The notes beneath the pieces are model-generated. The model ran no database searches. It saw only the letters and a program-made list of their open reading frames with translations, and was not told where the DNA came from. The position numbers and the translations under genes were made by a program. From Thiothrix sp. (GTDB lineage Bacteria > Pseudomonadota > Gammaproteobacteria > Thiotrichales > Thiotrichaceae), in NCBI GenBank assembly GCA_008015155.1, contig SSFA01000013.1, positions 62,001 through 126,000 on the forward strand: 64,000 bases of DNA, written 5' to 3'. Shown here one piece after another: positions 8,537-20,500 of the stretch (position 1 is its first letter; every line of letters starts with the position of its first letter).

Positions 8537-10126
8537 CTACCCCGCCACCCCATGCTCCCGCGTCGAGCTGAATTTAATCTCCGGCCATTTTTCCTGCGCC
8601 ATTTGCAAATTCACCCGCGTGGGCGCGATATAGACCAATTCACCCGCATGATCATACGCCAAGTTCTGTGCTGCTTTGGTTTTGAACTCTTCAAATTTTT
8701 TCTCATTATCGGAGCTAACCCAACGCGCCGTCGTCACATTCACGCCTTCAAAAATCGCATCAACTTTGTATTCATCTTTCAAGCGCTGTGCGACCACATC
8801 AAATTGCAGCACACCGACCGCACCTAAAATTAAGTCATTATTCAATAATGGCTTGAATAATTGGGTAGCACCTTCCTCACATAACTCCGCCAAACCTTTT
8901 TGCAGTTGCTTCATTTTTAGGGGATCTTTGAGCTGAGCACGGCGGAAGAGTTCAGGCGCGAAATTGGGAATCCCAGTGAATTGCAGATTTTCACCCATCG
9001 TGAAGGTATCACCGATACGAATGCTGCCATGATTGTGAATCCCGATAATATCGCCGGGATAAGCATCCTCGACATGCTCACGATCGGAGGCCATAAAGGT
9101 GAGCGCATCAGGGATTTTTACATCCTTGCCAATCCGCACATGTTTGGCTTTCATACCTTTTTCAAATTTACCAGAGCAGACTCGCAAGAAGGCAATCCGG
9201 TCACGATGTTGCGGATCCATATTTGCTTGGATTTTGAAGACAAAGCCGGTGAAACTGTCCTCATCTGCCTCGACTTGGCGCGTGGTGGTCGGGCGCGCTT
9301 GGGGCGCAGGTGCATTCTCAACGAAATCATCAAGCAACTCACGAATCCCGAAGCTATTTAAAGCCGTACCGAAATAAACGGGGGTGAGTTTTCCGTCTAA
9401 ATATTCCTGCAAATCGAATTCGTGGCTAGCCCCTTGGACTAACTCAATTTCATCGCGTAGCTCTTGGGCCTGACTACCCAGCTTTTCATCCAATTCTGGA
9501 TTATCAATCCCTTGAATTTCTTCGTATTCTTGGCGACGCTCAGTATCCGGTTTATATAAAATCACTTTGTCTTGATAAAGGTGATAAATGCCTTTTAAGC
9601 GTTTACCCATGCCAATCGGCCAAGTAATTGGCGCACATTTAATTTTTAAAACGGTTTCAACTTCATCCAGTAACTCAATCGGCTCTTTGCCCTCGCGGTC
9701 GAGCTTATTAATGAAAGTCATAATGGGTGTATCCCGCAGGCGACAGACTTCCATCAAATTAATCGTGCGCTCTTCAACCCCTTTGGCCACATCAATCACC
9801 ATTAAGGCGGAGTCAACGGCGGTCAATACCCGATAAGTATCTTCCGAGAAGTCTTCATGGCCAGGGGTATCGAGCAGATTGACAATATGCCCTTTATACG
9901 GGAACTGCATGACGGAAGATGTCACGGAAATGCCCCGCTCTTTTTCCATGGTCATCCAGTCAGAAGTCGCATGCCGACCCGCTTTCCGACCCTTGATGGT
10001 TCCCGCTAACTGGATCGCGCCCCCGAATAATAAAACCTTTTCGGTCATGGTGGTTTTACCCGCATCAGGATGCGAAATAATCGCAAAGGTACGGCGGCGA
10101 GCGGTTTCTTGTAAGCGGTCAGTCAT
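8537..10126 (-). CDS. prfC: Peptide chain release factor 3
   Basis: A 529-residue translational GTPase, the standard RF3 length. The P-loop is [14 protein letters not shown] near residue 18, followed by [15 protein letters not shown], the G3 motif [14 protein letters not shown] and the G4 motif NKLDRE. RF3 recycles RF1/RF2 after termination. The stop is 17 bases from the convergent brnA stop. It appears monocistronic; a possible terminator hairpin (10173-10200) separates it from the RND operon upstream. Confidence 0.97.
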   Translation of the reverse strand: MTDRLQETARRRTFAIISHPDAGKTTMTEKVLLFGGAIQLAGTIKGRKAGRHATSDWMTMEKERGISVTSSVMQFPYKGHIVNLLDTPGHEDFSEDTYRVLTAVDSALMVIDVAKGVEERTINLMEVCRLRDTPIMTFINKLDREGKEPIELLDEVETVLKIKCAPITWPIGMGKRLKGIYHLYQDKVILYKPDTERRQEYEEIQGIDNPELDEKLGSQAQELRDEIELVQGASHEFDLQEYLDGKLTPVYFGTALNSFGIRELLDDFVENAPAPQARPTTTRQVEADEDSFTGFVFKIQANMDPQHRDRIAFLRVCSGKFEKGMKAKHVRIGKDVKIPDALTFMASDREHVEDAYPGDIIGIHNHGSIRIGDTFTMGENLQFTGIPNFAPELFRRAQLKDPLKMKQLQKGLAELCEEGATQLFKPLLNNDLILGAVGVLQFDVVAQRLKDEYKVDAIFEGVNVTTARWVSSDNEKKFEEFKTKAAQNLAYDHAGELVYIAPTRVNLQMAQEKWPEIKFSSTREHGVAG

Positions 10127-10172
10127 GGTCTTGGGTCGTGCTAAGGTTTTGAAAGTGGGAGAGTATAGCGGA

Positions 10173-10200
10173 AAGGCTAGAGAGAGGTAACTCTAGCCTT
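10173..10200 (-). terminator. Inverted repeat at the end of the efflux operon
   Basis: AAGGCTAGAG (10173-10182) pairs perfectly with CTCTAGCCTT (10191-10200) around an 8-base loop. It lies between the RND stop and the prfC start. Only a short T run follows on the minus strand, so termination strength is uncertain. Confidence 0.5.
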
Positions 10201-10220
10201 GCATAAGCCAATGATCAGGA

Positions 10221-13200
10221 TTAAGTACTTAGGGTCGAAGGCTTCAACAACTCAGTTTGAGGCATTGGCGCCTCCTCAAACGCCTGCTTCCCGCGTGTTC
10301 CCTTAAACCACAGCGTATACAGAGCGGGTAAAAATAACAGAGTCAGCAAAGTCGCCCCCAATAAGCCCCCCATAATGGCAACAGCCATCGGCCCGAAAAA
10401 CACACTTTTTGATAAAGGAATCATCGCTAAAATCGCGGCGAGGGCGGTCAACATAATCGGGCGGAAACGCTTAACCGCTGCATCAACGACAGCCTGATGT
10501 GGAATCATGCCATCTTCAATATTTCGGTCGATTTGATCGACTAGAATCACTGAGTTACGCATAATCATCCCTGACAACGCAATCGTGCCGAGCATGGCAA
10601 CGAAACCAAAGGGTTTATTAAACAGCAATAGAAAAGCGGTCACGCCGATCAAGCCAAACGGTGCAGTTAAGACCACCATAATGACGCGCTGGAAGCTTTG
10701 CAATTGCAGCATCAGAATAGTGAGTACGGCAATAATAAATAAAGGCATGCCTGCTGCGATCGAGGCTCCACCTTTCGCACTTTCCTCCACACTGCCACCA
10801 ATCGCGAAGTTATAACCAAGCGGTAAATTCTCGATGAATTTATCTTGATTGATGCGCGCCATGATTTCAGTCGTGACCGTAGGGGCTTGCACGCTAGTAT
10901 AAATATCGCCTTTAACCGTAATCGTTGGTACCCGATTGCGATGCCAAATTAAACCCTCTTCCTGCACATAAGTGATCTGTGCAATTTGCGATAAAGACAC
11001 TGATTTACCATTACTCGTGGGAATCGTTAGGGAAGCTAAGGCATCAATATTATTCCGATCATTAGTATCACCACGCACCATAATCGGAATCGCTTGATCA
11101 CCTTGTAAGAACTCGCCGACCGCCGCACCTTGGAAAGTACTTGAGAGGACTTGATTAATATCCGACTGTGTTACTCCGACCGCAATCGCTTTATTTGCAT
11201 CCACCTTCAGCTGAATCGACTTACGGAGTTCATTCCAATCTAAATGTACATTACGCAAATTCGGATTCGCACGCATATAAGTCGCTACTTGTTCAGCTAG
11301 ATTACGCAGTTGCCATAAATCATCGCCGGATACCCGAAACTGCACAGGATAACCGACTGGCGGGCCATTCTCTAAACGTAAGACTCGTCCACGTAATTGG
11401 GAGAACTGCTCACTATCCATTAAGGTAATCAGCTTACTGCGCAAGGCTTCGCGATCAGGAATACCTTTAGTCGTAATGACGAACTGCGCAAAACTCGGAT
11501 TAGGTAACTGTTGATCTAGCGGTAAATAAAAACGGGGTGAACCTGTCCCTACATAGCTCACAAAGTTTTCAATATGCTCAGTTTGCGTATTCAGATACTC
11601 CTCAACACGCTTTACATTTTGCGTGGTTGCTTCAATCGAAGCACCTTCTGGCAATTTCAAATCCACCAATAACTCTAAGCGGATTGAGTCGGGGAAAAAC
11701 TGCTGCTGAACGAGTTTAAAACCTGCTATCGAGCTAGCGAAAACCAGTAAAGTAATAAAAATAACGGTCTTCGGGTAATCCACACAGCGGGTAATCAGGC
11801 AACGAAACCAGTTAGAAAAGCCATCAGTCAGCTTGTGCTCAAAACTTTGAAGTTTCCCGAACAAGCCTAGTTTTTTGTTTTGCTCGCGTTCGCTATGAGG
11901 GGTGATTTTTAATAAGTGATAGCCCAACCACGGCACAATCAACACTGCTGCAAACCAAGACAGAATCAGCGCAATCGAGACGACTTCAAAAATAGCGCGG
12001 GTATATTCACCTGTTGCCGATTGAGCAGTAGCAATCGGTAAAAACCCAGCTACCGTGACGAAGGTTCCAGACAACATTGGAAAGGCCGTCGTGCTATAGG
12101 CAAAACTGGCCGCACTCAGGCGATCAAAACCTTCTTCTAACTTACGTGCCATCATTTCGACAGCAATAATCGCATCATCAACTAGGAGACCCAGCGCTAA
12201 AATCAGCGAACCTAAGGAGATTTTATGTAAGCCGATATTAAACAAAAACATGCAGAAAAACGTGCCGGCTAATACCAGAGGAATTGAGAAAGCTACTACC
12301 GTTCCTGCGCGTAAGCCTAAACTTAAGAAACTCACGCCAAGGACAATGATGACTGCCTCCAGCACTGATTGGGTAAATTCATTGATTGAATCCTTAACGG
12401 CTACGGGTTGGTTATTTACATCGCGAATATCCATGCCAATCGGTAATTGGTTTTGTATGCGCTGCATAGCAGCTTCAAGATTCTTACCTAATTGAATAAT
12501 ATCGCCGCCTTGCTGCATAGAAACGCCTATCCCTAAAGCAGGCTTGCCCATGTAGCGAAAGACCTCAGTGGGTGGATCAATATAACCGCGACTGACCTCG
12601 GCAACATCACGTAGTTTTAAGGTTTGGGTTCCAATCTGTAGGGGCAAATTGCGAATGCTTTCTACATCTGTAAACCGTCCGCTTGGATTAACAATAATCC
12701 GATCACTGCTGAGTTCATACTCACCGGTGGCGACCATCGCATTTTGCTTCGATAGAGTGGTTTGTAGCTGTTGTAGCGTAATGCCAAGATTGGCGGCTTT
12801 GGCATTACTGAGTTGAATATAAACGCGCTCAGGCTGCTCACCAATCAACAATACTTTAGCCACAGAGGGAAGGCGTAATAGCTCCTTACGAATTTGATCG
12901 GCGGCATCCCGTAGTTGTGCCATGCTGAAGCCATCACCCGATAAAGAATAAATATTGCCGAAAGTATCGCCAAACTCATCATTAAAAAAAGGACCTTGTA
13001 CGCCTTGCGGGAGTGTTGCTTTGATATCTTGCACGCGCTTGCGGACTTGATAAAACATTTCAGGCATATATTTGGATTCGGCACTATCGCGCCCGATCAC
13101 CATAATATTGGCAGTGGAAGGCATGGAATAACTGCGTACATCGGAGACATAAGGGGTTTCCATTACCACTTTTTCAATCCGATTCACCACTTCTTTTTCA

Positions 13201-13385
13201 ATCTCTAAAGCACTTGCGCCCGGCCAACGCACTTGTACCAACATGACTTTAAATGTGAAGGGTGGATCTTCTGCTTGACCAAGTTTGGTATAACCCCAAA
13301 TCCCTAAGATAATAATCAAGACGAAAAAATACAGAACTAGATTCTGATGCTTGAGCGCCCAGCTAGACAGATTCGTTTTGCCCAT
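10221..13385 (-). CDS. RND efflux permease (AcrB/MexF-like superfamily)
   Basis: A 1054-residue inner-membrane proton-driven pump subunit. It shows the RND layout: the N-terminal membrane segment NLVLYFFVLIIILGIWGYTKLG, a first periplasmic loop, and a membrane block with LILALGLLVDDAIIAVEMM (paired Asp of the proton relay). A second large loop follows from about residue 560, and the final membrane block contains SGMIMRNSVILVDQIDRN. The opening QAEDPPFTFKVMLVQVRWPGAS is typical of the subgroup found with TetR-regulated MFP partners. The adaptor gene ends 2 bases upstream. No outer-membrane channel gene is adjacent, so a TolC-type protein from elsewhere is presumably used. The substrate is unknown. 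Confidence 0.93.
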   Translation of the reverse strand: MGKTNLSSWALKHQNLVLYFFVLIIILGIWGYTKLGQAEDPPFTFKVMLVQVRWPGASALEIEKEVVNRIEKVVMETPYVSDVRSYSMPSTANIMVIGRDSAESKYMPEMFYQVRKRVQDIKATLPQGVQGPFFNDEFGDTFGNIYSLSGDGFSMAQLRDAADQIRKELLRLPSVAKVLLIGEQPERVYIQLSNAKAANLGITLQQLQTTLSKQNAMVATGEYELSSDRIIVNPSGRFTDVESIRNLPLQIGTQTLKLRDVAEVSRGYIDPPTEVFRYMGKPALGIGVSMQQGGDIIQLGKNLEAAMQRIQNQLPIGMDIRDVNNQPVAVKDSINEFTQSVLEAVIIVLGVSFLSLGLRAGTVVAFSIPLVLAGTFFCMFLFNIGLHKISLGSLILALGLLVDDAIIAVEMMARKLEEGFDRLSAASFAYSTTAFPMLSGTFVTVAGFLPIATAQSATGEYTRAIFEVVSIALILSWFAAVLIVPWLGYHLLKITPHSEREQNKKLGLFGKLQSFEHKLTDGFSNWFRCLITRCVDYPKTVIFITLLVFASSIAGFKLVQQQFFPDSIRLELLVDLKLPEGASIEATTQNVKRVEEYLNTQTEHIENFVSYVGTGSPRFYLPLDQQLPNPSFAQFVITTKGIPDREALRSKLITLMDSEQFSQLRGRVLRLENGPPVGYPVQFRVSGDDLWQLRNLAEQVATYMRANPNLRNVHLDWNELRKSIQLKVDANKAIAVGVTQSDINQVLSSTFQGAAVGEFLQGDQAIPIMVRGDTNDRNNIDALASLTIPTSNGKSVSLSQIAQITYVQEEGLIWHRNRVPTITVKGDIYTSVQAPTVTTEIMARINQDKFIENLPLGYNFAIGGSVEESAKGGASIAAGMPLFIIAVLTILMLQLQSFQRVIMVVLTAPFGLIGVTAFLLLFNKPFGFVAMLGTIALSGMIMRNSVILVDQIDRNIEDGMIPHQAVVDAAVKRFRPIMLTALAAILAMIPLSKSVFFGPMAVAIMGGLLGATLLTLLFLPALYTLWFKGTRGKQAFEEAPMPQTELLKPSTLST

Positions 13386-13387
13386 TT

Positions 13388-14815
13388 TTATAACTCCGGC
13401 TTGGCTTCGCCATTATAAGGTACAGGAAGCACTTGTTGCCCTGCATGCACCCGCGTCGCGCCAGCTGCTATCACTGTCAGGTTCGGCTCTAAGCCAGAAA
13501 CCAATAAGCCATTGTTGAGATAGCGCTCTACTTTTATGGGCTTGAGCTGAGTTTGTTTATTTGCATCCACCAGCCAGACAGCCGCTTGCTCACCTTGTTG
13601 AAATAAGGCTGTCGGTGGCAACCAAGTGACGGGAGTGCTCAGATCTTGGCTAAAGGCTACGGTGGCGGTCATGCCTAATTTCAAAATCTGCTGTGGATCA
13701 TCGACCGCGACTTTAACCAGCCAAGTCCGGTTGGCATCGGCCGCTGGAGCTATTTCACGGATTTTTCCCTGTAAACTCTGATTACTATCCGCCCATAAAC
13801 GGATACTCGCAGGCGTATCAATCTTGGCTTGTTGGATCGCTTGTTCACCAACCCGAATCTGTACTTCATATTCACCCGCTTTGGCCACAGTTAAGACTGC
13901 TTGTCCAGCTGCGACTACTTGGCCTGCTTCGACTAAGGTACGCGTCACTACCCCATCTACACTACTAATTAAATTCGTATAACCTGATTGATTTTTAACT
14001 AGTTTGAGTTGCTCCTGAGTGCTATCGACTTGAGCTTGAGCACTTTTTATCTGCCCGTTCAAAGCTTGAATATTCGCATTTGCAGCGGCAACATCGCCTT
14101 CTGCAGCGCTTACTTGAGCTTGGGTACTAGCAACTTTAGACTCCGCACTTTTGACCTGCGCGCGCGCAGCGGCGGCATTTGACTGTACCGACTTTAAATT
14201 CGCCTGAGCGCTTTTAAGGCGTTGGGTATTACCATCTAAGACAGCTTGACTGGCAAAGCCTTGTTTGATCAGCTTGAGGGTACGATTATATTCGAGTTGA
14301 GCATTGTCGACTTCGGCTTGTGCAACACCCACTGCCGCTTCGGCGGCGGCCGCACTGGATTTAGCTGTCTCTACAGCGCTATAGGCTGTTTCTAAGCCTG
14401 CTTGGGCAGCAATCAAATTAGCTTTAGAACTGGCTAAACGCCCTTGAGCACCGCCTAAATTGCTTTGTGCTGAACTAAGGCTGCCTATGCTAGCTTGTAA
14501 GCCAGCCGCTGATTGATTAACTGATAATTTAGAGTCTTCATCATCTAAACGGGCTAAGATTTGGCCTTGTTTGACTTCTGTACCAATATCAACTGAGCGT
14601 TCTATTAATTTCCCACCAACACGAAAAGCTAAATCCACCTCCTGGCGGGCTTTGACTTCACCGCTATAAGTTTCAGTCTGTTGTGCGATGGTAGTTTGGG
14701 TTTGCCAAACTTGAGCAGGACGAATAGGTTCAGCTTCAACGCTTTCTTGTTTACAGGCAGACAAGCTGAGGGCTGCCAGCATACTTAATGAGGCTAAAAT
14801 AGGTGAAATTTTCAT
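13388..14815 (-). CDS. RND periplasmic adaptor (membrane fusion protein) lipoprotein
   Basis: A 475-residue adaptor. A lipoprotein-type signal is present, with SLSACKQ (Cys near residue 21), so it should be anchored to the inner membrane by lipid. The lipoyl/barrel halves (AFRVGGKLIERSVDIGTEVKQGQILARLD and NLISSVDGVVTRTLVEAGQVVAAGQAVL) flank an unusually long Ala/Gln/Ser-rich coiled coil of about 170 residues. It links the RND pump to an outer-membrane channel. Its start overlaps the stop of the TetR gene by 4 bases (14812-14815), so translation is coupled. It is longer than the usual 370-400 residues because of the hairpin. Confidence 0.92.
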   Translation of the reverse strand: MKISPILASLSMLAALSLSACKQESVEAEPIRPAQVWQTQTTIAQQTETYSGEVKARQEVDLAFRVGGKLIERSVDIGTEVKQGQILARLDDEDSKLSVNQSAAGLQASIGSLSSAQSNLGGAQGRLASSKANLIAAQAGLETAYSAVETAKSSAAAAEAAVGVAQAEVDNAQLEYNRTLKLIKQGFASQAVLDGNTQRLKSAQANLKSVQSNAAAARAQVKSAESKVASTQAQVSAAEGDVAAANANIQALNGQIKSAQAQVDSTQEQLKLVKNQSGYTNLISSVDGVVTRTLVEAGQVVAAGQAVLTVAKAGEYEVQIRVGEQAIQQAKIDTPASIRLWADSNQSLQGKIREIAPAADANRTWLVKVAVDDPQQILKLGMTATVAFSQDLSTPVTWLPPTALFQQGEQAAVWLVDANKQTQLKPIKVERYLNNGLLVSGLEPNLTVIAAGATRVHAGQQVLPVPYNGEAKPEL

Positions 14816-15477
14816 AATGGATGATCCAAATGAGCTTGTGCAAGAAGCCCCGTGAGTAGGGTAGACAGACTATTACCCAAAAACTGTAAAAACTGATCTT
14901 CACTAGCAGGTACTTTGCAGTTCGTCTCAATGCCTTGGGCGACTAAATGCTGGTGCACCGGATTTTGTTTGATCAGTTGCCAAAGCCCTAGCATGAGTGC
15001 ATAGCACTGCATCATGATTTCGCAGCTGATGTTGGGAAAATGCCGTTGTAAAACAAATACTGCCTTATCGATCTGTTCGGTAATCCGCAATTTGAAGGCT
15101 ATGCCTAGCTCGACTGGAATATGCCGTTCCATTAAACCTAAACAGAAAGACGCCAAGGGCATGAAGGTGGGTGAGGTTTGAATAGACTCAATTACCAGCT
15201 TTGAAAGGTCTTGAGCTTGCATGGGTTCAGCCTGTTGAGCACGTTCAATCACCCGCCCAAAAAACTGCTCCATATCGCGCTCATGTAAGGCTAGTAATAC
15301 TTCTTCCTTACTACGGAAATACAAATACAGCGTACCTTTAGCCACCCCACTCGCTTGAGCTAAGGCATCCATACTACTGAGTCGGTCGGTATGAGTTGCC
15401 CATAAATGTTGGGCTGCATCCAAAATAGATTCGCGCTTACGCAACTTATCCTCTGGATGAATGGCGCGTGGGGGCAT
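14812..15477 (-). CDS. TetR family regulator of the efflux operon
   Basis: A 221-residue regulator. The N-terminal helix-turn-helix is classic TetR: RESILDAAQHLWATH, then MDALAQASGVAKGTLYLYFRSKEEVLLALHERD. The rest is a helical ligand domain. I prefer the ATG at 15477 over the TTG at 15492. It is the first gene of the TetR-MFP-RND unit and probably represses its own operon through the 270-base region shared with the divergent haloperoxidase-like gene. The inducer is unknown. Confidence 0.9.
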   Translation of the reverse strand: MPPRAIHPEDKLRKRESILDAAQHLWATHTDRLSSMDALAQASGVAKGTLYLYFRSKEEVLLALHERDMEQFFGRVIERAQQAEPMQAQDLSKLVIESIQTSPTFMPLASFCLGLMERHIPVELGIAFKLRITEQIDKAVFVLQRHFPNISCEIMMQCYALMLGLWQLIKQNPVHQHLVAQGIETNCKVPASEDQFLQFLGNSLSTLLTGLLAQAHLDHPL

Positions 15478-15748
15478 AGCTAACTGTCTCAATTCTGCAT
15501 AGCGAATATCCGCTGGAGAGAAAGCATAAATGACTGGGAGTCAGTTGTCTATGTAGGTTTAATTTTATACAGAATTTTCCAAAATTTGCGCGGCTTACGC
15601 AAACCCACTTATTTTGGATGCATTAATTAATTTTACTTATCTATGAATATCTACCATCTATCGCTCTGCGCATAGCTGAGCCTCTCCTTAATATCTAATA
15701 ATTTTATTCATTAAAAAATTAATTTATTAAATTTGAGCGCAGAGTGTC

Positions 15749-17398
15749 ATGAATACAACCACAGAACTTAATAACCTTGCAGAATCAAGCAATGGCCGCC
15801 GTAGCTTCTTGAAAAATCTAGGTTTTGCAGCAGCTTCCCTTAGCTCCTTGCCTTTGCTTTCAGGTGCTTTCAATAAAGCACAAGCTGCGAATTTTTTTTA
15901 TGGCACTACACCATCAACACAGGTATTAGCACGTCGTAGTAAAAGTCTGTCGATTCGTCAGTTTGCGGCGATGATTCAATATAGTTTGAGTATTCCTAGC
16001 CAAACGCCCAATGCGGATGAGCGTTTATATACTGGCAAAATTGCTAACTTCTCCAAAGGTTTACCTCATAATAATCTAGGTGAAGTTGATCCCATCGCTT
16101 ATGACCGTCTATTAACTGCGATTAGTTCTGGCAGACATAGTGATTATGAGGCTATTCCTATGGGCGGTAGTGTCAAACTAGCTAATCCTCAAGCTGCTTT
16201 GGCTTATCAATTGGAGGGCGGAGATGCACATACTTATGCCTGTCCACAATTCCACCCTCTATCTAGCGAGCAATTAGCGGGTGAGATGGTGGAAATGTAT
16301 TGGCATGCGCTGGCTTTGAATGTGCCCTTTTCACAATATGGTCAAGAGCCACAAACTGCAGCTGCCATTAATGACTTAAAGCGTTTTAGAAACTATAGCA
16401 ATGTGAATGCTAGTAATTTGTTCCGTGTGGGCTTACCTGGTGATACCACTGGGCCTTTAGTCTCGCAATTCTTATGGCGTGATGTACCTTGTGGGCCCTT
16501 TACCTTACAGCAACGCTATAAAGTGCCTGCTACCAGTAATATTCATATGACTAACTATGAGCAATGGTTAGCAATTCAACGTGGTACGCCAGCCTCTACA
16601 AGTACAGCTTTTGATAGCACTACTCGCTATATGCGTAATGCTCATGATATGGCTGAGTGGGTACATAAAGACTTCACTTTCCAAGCTTTTCAACATGCGG
16701 CTTTAATTTTACTAGGCATCAATGCGCAACGGGATACGCATCCCTATGCGAATTCGCCTAGTCAGGCAGGATTCATTACCTTTGGCGGCCCACACATTCT
16801 AGATATGATTTCTAGAGCAGCCTATGCTGCTTTGAAGGCGGCTTGGCATCAAAAATGGCATGTACACCGCTCTCTACGTCCCGAAGTGTTAGCAGGTCGA
16901 GTACATAATCATATACGGGGTGCAGCCAATTATCCTTTGCATGCGAGCTTGTTAAATTCAGCTGGCGTGCAAGAAACTTTCTCGCGTTATGGCACTTATC
17001 TATTACCACAAGTTTATCCAGAAGGTTCGCCCACTCATCCTTCTTACCCCTCAGGTCATGCGACGATTGCCGGGGCTTGTACGACGGTACTAAAAGCCTT
17101 CTTCAATGAAGCCTTTAGCCTCAATAACAATGTGATTGCCAGCGATGATGGTTTAAGTTTACTGCCTTATAATGGCGCAAATTTAACTGTAGGGTCTGAA
17201 TTGAACAAATTAGCGGGCAATATTGCTATTGCCCGTGATTATGCAGGTGTTCACTATCGCCAAGATGCGATTCAAGGCTTATTACTCGGTGAAAAAGTTG
17301 CTCTAAACTTACTAAGTGAATCTAAGTTATTGTTAAATGAGGGTAATTTAACAACTTTCACCCTCACTAAATTTGATGGGCAAACCGTTAATTTCTAA
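15749..17398 (+). CDS. Tat-exported vanadium-dependent haloperoxidase family protein
   Basis: A 549-residue protein. A twin-arginine signal (GRRSFLKNLGFAAASLSSL, cleavage near AQA) predicts folded export to the periplasm. The C-terminal PAP2/haloperoxidase core has all vanadate- or phosphate-binding elements: Lys369...Arg377-Pro378, PSGH at 434-437 and R496-x5-H502-x3-D506. Such enzymes oxidise halides with peroxide when loaded with vanadate, or act as acid phosphatases. Sequence alone cannot separate these. The gene stands alone, with a terminator at 17413-17446 and a 270-base AT-rich upstream region shared with the TetR gene. Confidence 0.85.
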   Translation: MNTTTELNNLAESSNGRRSFLKNLGFAAASLSSLPLLSGAFNKAQAANFFYGTTPSTQVLARRSKSLSIRQFAAMIQYSLSIPSQTPNADERLYTGKIANFSKGLPHNNLGEVDPIAYDRLLTAISSGRHSDYEAIPMGGSVKLANPQAALAYQLEGGDAHTYACPQFHPLSSEQLAGEMVEMYWHALALNVPFSQYGQEPQTAAAINDLKRFRNYSNVNASNLFRVGLPGDTTGPLVSQFLWRDVPCGPFTLQQRYKVPATSNIHMTNYEQWLAIQRGTPASTSTAFDSTTRYMRNAHDMAEWVHKDFTFQAFQHAALILLGINAQRDTHPYANSPSQAGFITFGGPHILDMISRAAYAALKAAWHQKWHVHRSLRPEVLAGRVHNHIRGAANYPLHASLLNSAGVQETFSRYGTYLLPQVYPEGSPTHPSYPSGHATIAGACTTVLKAFFNEAFSLNNNVIASDDGLSLLPYNGANLTVGSELNKLAGNIAIARDYAGVHYRQDAIQGLLLGEKVALNLLSESKLLLNEGNLTTFTLTKFDGQTVNF

Positions 17399-17412
17399 TT
17401 TTCTCTGACCGG

Positions 17413-17446
17413 CTCCCTAAGCAGTCTATTGCTTGGGGAGTTTTCA
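17413..17446 (+). terminator. Rho-independent terminator after the haloperoxidase-like gene
   Basis: CTCCCTAAGC (17413-17422) pairs with GCTTGGGGAG (17431-17440) with one T-G wobble and an 8-base loop, followed directly by TTTTCATTTC. Confidence 0.75.
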
Positions 17447-17563
17447 TTTCTTCCTGTAAAACTGCACCAAAAATCCATTAAAAATATTTTTTCTAACAAC
17501 AAAAGTTTAGAATGCCTGTCTAAAATTAAGGAACAATAACTTACACCTTTGCGGGGATCGATA

Positions 17564-20500
17564 ATGAAAATATTGCCTTTGAATCGAAGGGCATTGCCAC
17601 TGGCTTTACTTATTGCAAGTTTATTAAGCTTAGGCGGTTGTGGCGATGATGCGGCTACCAAAGTAGCGGCTGGTACTACGGATGCAAATACAAATAGCAA
17701 CACCAATAATATTGCAGCCGCTCAGCCTGTGCTTGATCCAGCACGTATTACGAATGAACTACTTGCTCAGCGCCCTAATCTTATTCAAGCGCGCAATCAG
17801 CCCATTAGTCTAGGCTTTCGTCAAGCGATTGTGGCTGAAGATAAAGTAGGCACCAGCGCAGATGCTTATATTAGCTTAAGCCCGCAAGTACCAGGCAAAG
17901 CTCAGTTTGATGGCACGAGTCGGATTATCTTTTTACCCGACGCACCTTTGGCGTCTGGGCAAACTTATACTCTCAAGCTCAAACCGCAAGGCTTATTGAA
18001 TATTCCTGCTGATACGCCAGAGCTGGACTTAAGCTTTAAAACCAAACCTTTAGAACTAGAAGTGCAAACCAGTGGCTTGGATCCTGTTCCTGATCAAGCT
18101 AGCCAATTGCAATTATCAGGCAAAATTTTTAGTTCTGACTATGTTGACCCAGATCAAATCGAGAAAGTTTTACAAGCGAGTGTGCAGCAAAAACCGCTGA
18201 GCATTGCTTGGGAACATGATGAAACTGGCACTGAGCACCGCTTCACGGTTAAAGCCATTCCTCGCGAAACTTTTGCTACCGATTTGAATTTACAATGGGA
18301 TGGTAAAGCTCTTAATGCTGTGGGCACTCAGAGTAGCGGCCAAAAAGCCTTGCCTGTGCCGAGTATTAAAAGCTTTACAGTCACACGCTTTGAAACTCTA
18401 AGCGATCAAGCAGATGGCAAACCCTATGTGAGCATTAGCTTCTCAGACCCACTTGATCCTCAACAAGATTTAACTGGGCTTGTGCAATTAGGTAGCGGTG
18501 AAGTTAAAACCCAAATTGTTGGCAATCGCTTATTAGTTTATCCAGCTGCTGAACTTGAGCCAGGCGAGCATAAAGTCATTCTGAATGCAGGGATTAAAGC
18601 CGCTGCTGCCGATTTAGGCAAAATGACGGAGCGTACCGAGCAAAGTATCACCCTAGAACCGCCAAAACCGGGGATTCGCTTTGTCGGCAAAGGCAGTATT
18701 CTGCCCGATAATCAAGCCATGGAAATTCCATTGGAAGCACGCGGGGTGAATGCAGTTCAGATCACTGCAATGGAAATCTTCCCTGAAAAAATTGAGCAAT
18801 TCCTACAAGTGAATGGTCTGGATGGAGATTCTGAGTCTGAGCGGGTTGGGCGCTATATTTGGCGCAAAACTATTCCCTTAAATGCGGCTAATCCGAATCA
18901 ATGGAACCGCTATAGTATTAATGCGAGTGATTTATTTAAAACCAAGCCGGGGGCAATGTATCGCTTAGAATTATCCATTGATCGCCGTCACTCGACTTTC
19001 CCTTGCCCAGCAGGTACGCCCGCTCCACAGATTCAAGATAAGCCGTTAGCCAGTAGCGAAGATTATGAGGGTTCAACTGCTAGTGGTTGGGATGGAATTT
19101 CTGAATACTATGCTAGTAGTGAAAATATTGAATATGATTGGGAAAAGCGTGATGACGCTTGCACAGATAGCTATTTCAATTACAGTGATACTGTCAAAGC
19201 GACCCACAATTTCATAGCAAGCAATTTAGGCCTTATCGCTAAGCAAGATACAGTAGGCAAAGTGCATGTCATCGCCACTGATTTACGTACCGCAGCGCCT
19301 TCAGCTAATACCACGGTGACTTTGAAAAACTTTCAAGGTCAAGTCTTAACTAGCGGTACCACGAATGCTGATGGTTTTGCAGAGTTAGCGACCCCGAGCA
19401 CACCCTTCCTATTAGTCGCACAGCAAGGGACTGACAAAGCTTATTTAAAAGTCAATGCTAATACAGCATTGGAGGTCAGTCAGTTTGACATTGGTGGCGA
19501 TACGATTAGTAAGGGCTTGAAAGGCACTTTGTATGGAGAGCGTGGAGTTTGGCGACCAGGGGATGATATTCACCTCACCTTTGCCTTACAGGATAAGAGT
19601 AAAACTTTGCCGCCTAACCATCCGGTCACTGTCCAATTATTTGACCCCAGCGGTAAGCTCAAGCAAACCCTTACCAGCCGCCAGCCAGTGGGACCTTTCT
19701 ACACCTTTAACCTAAAAACTGCGGACAGCGATCCGACGGGTGATTGGTTAGTGAAAGCAGTCTTAGGTAGTAGTAGTTTTAATAAATCCTTAAAAATTGA
19801 AACAGTGCGCCCGAATCGCCTGAAGGTGGATTTGAATTATGGCGTACCGGCTTTATTCGGTTACAAGCCTTTACCAGATGCTAAATTATTTGCCCAATGG
19901 TTACATGGTGGTACTGCCAGCAATCTAAAGGCCGATGTCAGTGTGCGCCTCCGTGAAAAGACCACCAGCTTTACGACTTTCAGCGATTACACCTTCGATG
20001 ACCCTACTCGTAAACTTGATAGCGAAGATCAGCAACTCTTAGAAGGTCGTTTAGATAACCAAGGCTATCTCACCTTCAACAAAGGCTTTCAACCTGAACA
20101 GGCAGCTCCAGGCATGTTAAGTGCTTGGTTTACCAGCCGAGTCTTTGAGGATGGTGCTGGTTTCAGCATCAGTAAGCAGGAGATGGATTACTATCCTTTT
20201 GAAAATTATGTAGGGATTAAACTGCCTAAAGGGGATGCTGAGCGCAATATGCTGCTCACTGATACCGAGCATACTGTTTCAATTGGTAGCTTGAATGCTG
20301 AAGGAAAAGAAGTGTCTCTACCCCAAGTAGAGGTGACACTGTATAAAATCGACTGGAAATGGTGGTGGGATAAAACCCCGGACTCTTTAGCCGAATATGC
20401 TGACTCTAGCCATAGCAGTAAGCTGCAACAGTCTGTAGTTAGCACTACGAATGGCAAAGGTGAGTGGAAATTCCAAATTAAATACCCTGATTGGGGACGC